Assembly (NCBI RefSeq): GCF_014236795.1
Contig: NZ_CP049017.1
Coordinates: 3,760,001 to 3,824,000 of the forward strand
DNA length: 64,000 bases
DNA from: Xanthomonas theicola
GTDB taxonomy: Bacteria > Pseudomonadota > Gammaproteobacteria > Xanthomonadales > Xanthomonadaceae
Direction: 5' to 3'
Part shown: piece after piece, positions 59,351 to 64,000 of the stretch
How positions within the stretch are numbered: the stretch's first letter is position 1
Layout: each line of letters opens with the position of its first letter
Notes under the pieces: generated by a model
The model's database searches: none
The model's input: only the letters and a program-made list of their open reading frames with translations
Told to the model about the DNA's origin: nothing
Made by a program: the position numbers and the translations under genes

Positions 59351-60114
59351 CCGCATGACCTGTGTAGAAACCGGTGGGTCGTTACAGTTCTTCTATAGGC
59401 CTCGTTGCAGGCACGCCGCACGACCTGGCCAGCGTCGTTGGTCGTCGATGACGGGCGACCAAGACGGTCGGTACGGACATGGCAGACCTTGTCCGCACGC
59501 ACCATGCCCACCCGTCGCCCCGAACCGCAGATAGTCGCTCCAGCTGGACGACGATTCCCTTTCCGCCACGAGCTGGTTCTGCCCGGCGAAAACGTAACTC
59601 GCCAAGCTGCCATCGGCGCGCAGCTTGCCGCTGCATATGTCAGCGCCGAAGTAAAAGGGCAGACTCAACTCGCAAGTGCAGCACCCAACTGAATGCAAGG
59701 TGTTGCGATGGGCAAACGGTACAGTCGTTTGTTCAGAAGCACGCGCGGTGCTGCAGGTCGAGCGCGATCGGGGAGACGCGCTTGCGCACCATCGGTCGGC
59801 GCCCTGGGCGTAGTCCTTCGACGCCGAGCCGCGGTTCGGCGCTTGGCCGCTGCGGTGTACGGGGCGCACGCAGCCGCGGTGGGCGATCGGCGGCGGCGCC
59901 AGCGCAGCGTGCGGGCGCGCCGTGGCACGGCCTTGTTTCAGCGGGTCCATGACCCCCTGGCGTATGCGCGCCGGTCTGCCCGGCAGATCGCGGCCAGACG
60001 GCGCGCCATGCATCCCGACGACGCCAACCAGCGTACCAGCCACGAGACGAATCACCTTTCGGTAAGCGAAAGGCGCCTGCGACGAATCCACTTCCCCCCA
60101 CTGGAGCCATCGAA
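59351..60114. other. Degenerate stretch with possible Rhs-like remnant
   Basis: 764 bases without an intact gene. A minus-strand frame at about 59510-59690 reads LPFYFGADICSGKLRADGSL, ASYVFAGQNQLVAERESSSS and WSDYLRFG. This resembles the 'FaGqN.iAE....WSDY' block of Rhs/YD-repeat proteins. No start, YD repeats or toxin end is present. The rest (59700-60114) has only GC-rich shadow frames. Confidence 0.35.
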
Positions 60115-60603
60115 ATGAAAATCCGCCTGCATGTGTGCCTGTTCGCCTTGCTACTCGCGCTCCCGGCCGCTTCCGCGTTCGCGCAAACTGCGGTCGTCGC
60201 CAATCCCAACCACCAGCAACTGCTGCAGGGGTCGGATCGGCGGACCACGGCGAACAAGCGCCTGGTCTACGACTTCTGGCGCATCGTGTTCGAAGCCGGG
60301 CATACCGAATACGCGCCGATGTACATGGCCAAGGACTATATCCAGCACAATCCCACCGTCGCCAATGGCCGCGATGCGTTCCTGCAGTTCCTGACCGCGT
60401 TCGTCGAACCGCAGCCGATCCAGCCGCGCGTGCGACTGCCGCTGGTGGCGATCCTTGCTCAGGGCGACGACGTGACCCTGGTATCGGTCCGCACCTTGCC
60501 CGATCCGAAGGATACGACCAAGACCTATACGACCACCTGGTTCGACATGTTCCGCATCCAGAACGGCAAGATCCAGGAGCATTGGGATCCGGCGACCAAA
60601 TGA
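60115..60603 (+). CDS. Exported SnoaL-like (NTF2-fold) protein
   Basis: 162 residues with a signal peptide (CLFALLLALPAASAFA). The mature part matches predicted SnoaL-like aldol-condensation-type proteins (ANKRLVYDFWRIVFEAGHTE, YIQHNPTVANGRDAFLQFL, TTWFDMFRIQNGKIQEHWDP). The conserved YIQHNP and EHWD give a polar pocket in an NTF2-like fold. The true substrate is unknown. It is flanked by degenerate sequence on both sides. Confidence 0.85.
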   Translation: MKIRLHVCLFALLLALPAASAFAQTAVVANPNHQQLLQGSDRRTTANKRLVYDFWRIVFEAGHTEYAPMYMAKDYIQHNPTVANGRDAFLQFLTAFVEPQPIQPRVRLPLVAILAQGDDVTLVSVRTLPDPKDTTKTYTTTWFDMFRIQNGKIQEHWDPATK

Positions 60604-60757
60604 CGGCGGCCCGGGCGCAAGCCACGGCAATGCTTCGCCATGCGGCACACAGCTGGGTGCGCCGCTGCAGTGGCCGGCGCGTGCCGCTGGCGCGCCCACC
60701 TGCCGCTGGCGCGCTATGCCAACCCAGGGACTGCGGTGTAGCGCACGCATGAGCAAG

Positions 60758-60793
60758 ACTGGCCCGCGCCGCCAGGGGGCGGCGCGGGCCAGT
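60758..60793. repeat. Perfect 16-bp hairpin
   Basis: ACTGGCCCGCGCCGCC (60758-60773), loop AGGG, then the exact complement (60778-60793). It lies in the 306-base gene-free spacer between the SnoaL-like gene and the hydrolase gene. No T-run follows on either strand, so it is more likely a REP-type element or strong attenuator than a simple terminator. Confidence 0.7.
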
Positions 60794-60909
60794 TCCTGCG
60801 ATGACGGTCCAGTCATGCGTAGCTGTCGAATTCCGGTGGCCGGCAAGGGCGCTAGACTCTGGTTGCGGCCGATGGTCGCGCGCCTCTCCTGCTTGCCGAC
60901 ATCGCCGCC

Positions 60910-61689
60910 ATGCCCTTGCTCGAACTTCCCACACATCGCCTGCACTACCGCATCGACGGCAGCGACGGCCGTCCATGGCTGACCTTCTGCAATTCGCTCG
61001 GCACCGACCTGCACATGTGGGACGCGCAGATCGAGGCGTTGGCGCCGTACTACCGCGTGCTGCGCTACGACCGCCGCGGCCACGGCGCCTCGAGCGCGGC
61101 GCCGGGGCCGTACCGGATCGCGGACCTGGCCGGCGATGTGCTGGCCTTGCTCGACGCACTGTCGGTGCAGCGCACCCATTTCTGCGGCCTGTCGATCGGT
61201 GGGCTGACCGGGCAATGGCTGGGCATGCACGCCGGCGCGCGCCTGCACACATTGAGCGTATGCGCGACCGCCGCCAAGATCGGGACCGAGGACGGCTGGC
61301 AGGCGCGTATCGCCCAGGTTCGGGCCGAGGGGCTGGCGGGGTTGCTCGCCGGCACCCGCGAGCGCTGGTTCACGCCGGCCTTCGTCGACATGCAGCCGGC
61401 GGCGGTCGAGGCGATCCTGGCCACCTTCCTGGCCACCGATGCGCAGGCCTACGTGGCCTGCTGCGAGGCGGTGGCCAGCGCCGATTTCCGCGGCGCGCTG
61501 GGCGCGATCGCCACGCCGCTGCTGGCGCTGGCCGGGCACGACGATCCGGTGTGCCCGGCCGAGGGCCTGCAGGCGATCGCCGCGCAGGCCGCGCGCGGCA
61601 GCTTCGCCCAGGTGCATGGCCGCCACCTGTGCAACCTGGAATCGCCGCACGCCTTCAACGACGCGCTGCTGCGCTTCCTGCTGCAGTAG
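60910..61689 (+). CDS. pcaD: 3-Oxoadipate enol-lactonase-like alpha/beta-hydrolase
   Basis: 259 residues. PcaD hydrolyses 3-oxoadipate enol-lactone in the protocatechuate branch of the beta-ketoadipate pathway. Triad: Ser in FCGLSIGGLTGQWLGMH, Asp in LALAGHDDPVCPAEGL, His in GRHLCNLESPHAFN. The start NSLGTDLHMWDAQIEALAPY is typical for PcaD. It stands apart from other pca genes in this window, so its role is by similarity only. Hydroxycinnamate catabolism elsewhere in the window would feed this pathway. Confidence 0.82.
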   Translation: MPLLELPTHRLHYRIDGSDGRPWLTFCNSLGTDLHMWDAQIEALAPYYRVLRYDRRGHGASSAAPGPYRIADLAGDVLALLDALSVQRTHFCGLSIGGLTGQWLGMHAGARLHTLSVCATAAKIGTEDGWQARIAQVRAEGLAGLLAGTRERWFTPAFVDMQPAAVEAILATFLATDAQAYVACCEAVASADFRGALGAIATPLLALAGHDDPVCPAEGLQAIAAQAARGSFAQVHGRHLCNLESPHAFNDALLRFLLQ

Positions 61690-61780
61690 TCCCGGACGCA
61701 GGAAAGGGGGAGAGGATGCGTGGCCGCGACGCGGGTCGCATCGCACCATCGCTCTGCCCATTCTCCGATCCGGCCATCGC

Positions 61781-62821
61781 TCAATCGTCCAGCCGCACCA
61801 CCAGCTTGCCGAAGTTGCCGCCGCCGAGCATGTCGATGAAGGCCTGCGGGGCGTTGTCCAGCCCATGCACGACATGCTCGCGATAGCGCACGCGGCCGTC
61901 GGCCAGCCATGCGCCCATCTCGCGCAGGAACTCCGGATAGAGCTTGACGAAATCGCCGACGATGAAGCCGCGCAGGATCAGCCGCTGGCGCAACACCTGG
62001 CCCATCAGCGCCGGCAGGCGGTCCGGCCCCGGCGGCGGCACGCCCTTGCTGTTGTAGGTGGCGACGGCGCCGCACACCGGCACCCGCGCGAAGTCGTTGA
62101 GCAGCGGCAGCACCGCGTCGAACACGTGGCCGCCGACGTTCTCGAAGTAGACGTCGATGCCGTCGCGCGCCGCATCGCGCAGCTGTTCGGCGAAATCGGC
62201 GGCGCGATGATCCAGCGCCACGCCCAACCCCAGGTCCTCGCGCAGGTAGCGGCATTTCTTGGCGCCGCCGGCGATGGCGATCACCTTCGCGCCGCGCAAC
62301 CTGGCGATCTGCGCGACGCTGGCGCCGACCGGGCCGGTGGCGGCAGCGACCGCCACGGTCTCGCCGCTCTGCGGCTTGCCGATCTCGTGCAGGCCGGCAT
62401 AGGCGGTGAAACCGGGCATGCCGTAGACGCCGAGCGCGGTGCTCGGCGGCAGCGGCGACTGCGGGTCGAGCTTGCGCCGCAGGCCGCCGCCATCGGCCAC
62501 GACATGCGTCTGCCAGCCGCCGTTCTGCGCCAGCACCAGGTCGCCGGGCTTGAGGTCGGCATGGTGCGATTCCAGCACTTCGGCGACGGTGCTGCCGACC
62601 ATCGCCTCGTCCAGCTGCACCGGCGGCGCGTACGACGGCGCATCGCTCATGCGTCCGCGCATGTACGGATCCAGCGACAACCAGCGGTTGCGCAACAGCA
62701 CCTGACCGGGGCCGGGCGGCGCCAGCGACGCCTGCTCGATACGGAAATCCTGCACCGTCGGCGCGCCCTGCGGGCGCGATGCGAGGACCACGCGGGTGGT
62801 GTTGTGGACAGTGGTACTCAT
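61781..62821 (-). CDS. NADP-dependent MDR oxidoreductase (leukotriene B4 dehydrogenase/CurA-like)
   Basis: 346 residues. Zinc-independent medium-chain reductase: LLRNRWLSLDPYMRGRMSDA, NADPH loop VAAATGPVGASVAQIARLRG, AGGAKKCRYLREDLGLGVAL and IDVYFENVGGHVFDAVLPLL. Members reduce alpha,beta-unsaturated carbonyls. The ATG at 62821 overlaps the stop of the upstream aldo/keto reductase (ATGA), suggesting joint use in carbonyl detoxification. Confidence 0.92.
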   Translation of the reverse strand: MSTTVHNTTRVVLASRPQGAPTVQDFRIEQASLAPPGPGQVLLRNRWLSLDPYMRGRMSDAPSYAPPVQLDEAMVGSTVAEVLESHHADLKPGDLVLAQNGGWQTHVVADGGGLRRKLDPQSPLPPSTALGVYGMPGFTAYAGLHEIGKPQSGETVAVAAATGPVGASVAQIARLRGAKVIAIAGGAKKCRYLREDLGLGVALDHRAADFAEQLRDAARDGIDVYFENVGGHVFDAVLPLLNDFARVPVCGAVATYNSKGVPPPGPDRLPALMGQVLRQRLILRGFIVGDFVKLYPEFLREMGAWLADGRVRYREHVVHGLDNAPQAFIDMLGGGNFGKLVVRLDD

Positions 62822-63777
62822 GCGTCTTCCTTGCTGGCCGCATCCAGCTGCGCGACCTCGTCGGCCGACAGGTCCAGGTGCGCAGCGGCCAACAGGTCCT
62901 GCAGTTGCGCGATGCTGGTCGCGCTGGCGATCGGAGCGGTGATGCCGGGGCGCGCGATCAGCCACGCCAGCGCCACCTGCGTCGGCGTAGCCGAATGCTT
63001 GCCGGCGACGTCGTCGAGCGCGGCCAGGATGCGCAGGCCGTGCGCATTGAGATAGCGCGCGACCACGGCTGCGCCGCGCGCCGGGCTCTTGGCGGCATCG
63101 CCGGCGCTGCGGTACTTGCCGCTGAGGAAACCGCGGGCCAGGGCGTAATAGCAGATCACGCCCAGGCCCTGCTCGCGCACCAACGGTTCCAGGCCGGCCT
63201 CGTAGCCGCTACGGTCGTACAGGTTGTACTCGGGCTGCAGCGTTTCGTAGCGCGGCAGGCCGTACTGCGCCGAGACCTTCAGCGCCTCGGTCAGGCGTTG
63301 GGCGCTGTAGTTGGAAGCACCGATCGCGCGCACCTTGCCTTGCTCGATCAGCCGCCCCAACGCGGCCAGCGTCGCTTCCAGCGGCACCGCTTCGTCGTCC
63401 TCGTGCGCCTGGTACAGATCGATCGCGTCGGTCTGCAGGCGCTGCAGCGATTCCTCCACCGCCGCGGCGATGTTGTCGGCGGACAGGCCCGGGCGCTCGT
63501 CCCACTTGCCGACCTTGGTCGCGATCAGCACCTTGTCGCGCTTGCCGCTGCGCTTGAGCCACTGGCCGATGATGGTTTCCGACTCGCCGCCGCGGTGGCC
63601 GGGTGCCCACGCCGAATAGGCATCGGCGGTGTCGATCAGGTTGAAGCCGGCGTCGACGAAGGCGTCGAGCAATTCGAACGAGGTCTTGGCATCGGCACTC
63701 CAGCCGAACACATTGCCGCCGAATGCAAGCGGCATCGCGTGCAGGCCGGAACGGCCGAGTTCGCGCGTGCGCAACAT
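62818..63777 (-). CDS. Aldo/keto reductase
   Basis: 319 residues. AKR tetrad: Asp/Tyr in LIDTADAYSAWAPG, Lys in VLIATKVGKWDERPGLS, His in IDLYQAHEDDEAVPLEATL. NADPH-binding GASNYSAQRLTEAL and the C-terminal ASATSIAQLQDLLAA fit the AKR tas/YajO-like group. Start is the ATG at 63777. Substrate unknown; coupled with the MDR reductase downstream. Confidence 0.92.
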   Translation of the reverse strand: MLRTRELGRSGLHAMPLAFGGNVFGWSADAKTSFELLDAFVDAGFNLIDTADAYSAWAPGHRGGESETIIGQWLKRSGKRDKVLIATKVGKWDERPGLSADNIAAAVEESLQRLQTDAIDLYQAHEDDEAVPLEATLAALGRLIEQGKVRAIGASNYSAQRLTEALKVSAQYGLPRYETLQPEYNLYDRSGYEAGLEPLVREQGLGVICYYALARGFLSGKYRSAGDAAKSPARGAAVVARYLNAHGLRILAALDDVAGKHSATPTQVALAWLIARPGITAPIASATSIAQLQDLLAAAHLDLSADEVAQLDAASKEDA

Positions 63778-63952
63778 GGAAACACTCCGCTGTGATGAAG
63801 CGCGACATGATAGTCGCCCGAGGTTTCGATATCGCGGCAATGGTCGCGAAAACAGCGTTGCGTCTGCGTGATCCGCGCTAACGCGGCGACAACATCCAGG
63901 CTCGCGCGCATGCATGCTAGGCTCGCGCCACATCTCCAGCGGACGTACGCCC

Positions 63953-64000
63953 ATGACGCTTCGAACGACGCTTGCCTGCGCCTGTACCCTGGCCATCGCC
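63953..64000 (+). CDS. Start of an exported protein (3' end outside window)
   Basis: ATG at 63953 opens MTLRTTLACACTLAIA, the beginning of a signal peptide, and the frame runs off the window. The 175 bases between this start and the aldo/keto reductase start hold the divergent promoters. Nothing more can be said of the product. Confidence 0.5.
   Translation, partial: MTLRTTLACACTLAIA

Noticed and set aside
59393..61252. 619-codon minus-strand open frame
   Set aside because: Most of it is antisense to the SnoaL-like and PcaD-like genes; only its last part (59510-59690) shows an Rhs-like block, noted separately.

Overview
The window is GC-rich chromosomal DNA of a gammaproteobacterium, most probably a Xanthomonas or a close relative (Xanthomonadaceae). 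This rests on gene content and order rather than any search: coaX-birA beside a SPOR-domain gene, a PhoP/PhoQ pair, an L-fuconate dehydratase operon like the one characterised in X. campestris, a hydroxycinnamate catabolism operon, and many IS3, IS5, IS30 and IS481 pieces. It holds about 55 plausible intact genes, one tRNA, and an unusually large number of decayed genes.

Layout: 1-3934 holds the 3' part of gltB and complete gltD (glutamate synthase). 4260-9290 is an accessory region with a hicAB toxin-antitoxin pair, phage-type debris (DNA methyltransferase, primase-like piece, excisionase-like HTH), a frameshifted transglutaminase-like gene, and an IS3 element inside a truncated IS30. 9289-18180 is mostly core: small membrane protein, tRNA-Thr, SPOR protein, coaX, birA, mtfA, phoQ, phoP and dusA. 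18322-21776 is a decayed island next to dusA: a broken tyrosine integrase, then remains of what looks like a ribosomally synthesised peptide (RiPP) locus, made of an RRE-like protein, a 45-residue Cys-containing precursor-like peptide and the N-terminal part of an M50-type peptide metalloprotease. This is the most interesting part of the window. 21787-25920 has a TetR regulator, fadL, a rhomboid protease, a DUF1820 gene and a ruined 2-hydroxyacid dehydrogenase.

26049-31208 (minus strand) is an L-fucose oxidation operon: aldo/keto reductase, lactonase, fuconate dehydratase, SDR dehydrogenase and diketo-acid hydrolase. 31510-34965 has a HAD phosphatase and an IS5/IS30 scar that has truncated an esterase. 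35017-42052 (minus) is a hydroxycinnamate operon with an NDP-forming acyl-CoA synthetase, hydratase-lyase, aldehyde dehydrogenase (with a premature stop), coniferyl-alcohol-type SDR, outer-membrane transporter and MarR regulator. It is preceded by an aromatic-acid MFS transporter and a module of exported 3-dehydroquinate dehydratase, OprB porin and beta-helix protein (42388-47522). An AT-rich double palindrome lies between the two.

47900-59258 has a gamma-carbonic anhydrase, a broken DUF2167 gene, a tightly overlapping six-gene RDD/SpoIIM/DUF4129/DUF4350/MoxR/DUF58 cluster interrupted by a large inverted repeat, a short coiled-coil protein and ilvD. 59264-64000 holds transposase and Rhs-like scraps, an exported SnoaL-like protein, a PcaD-like hydrolase, an overlapping MDR reductase/aldo-keto reductase pair, and the start of an exported protein. 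No rRNA genes and no CRISPR array were seen.
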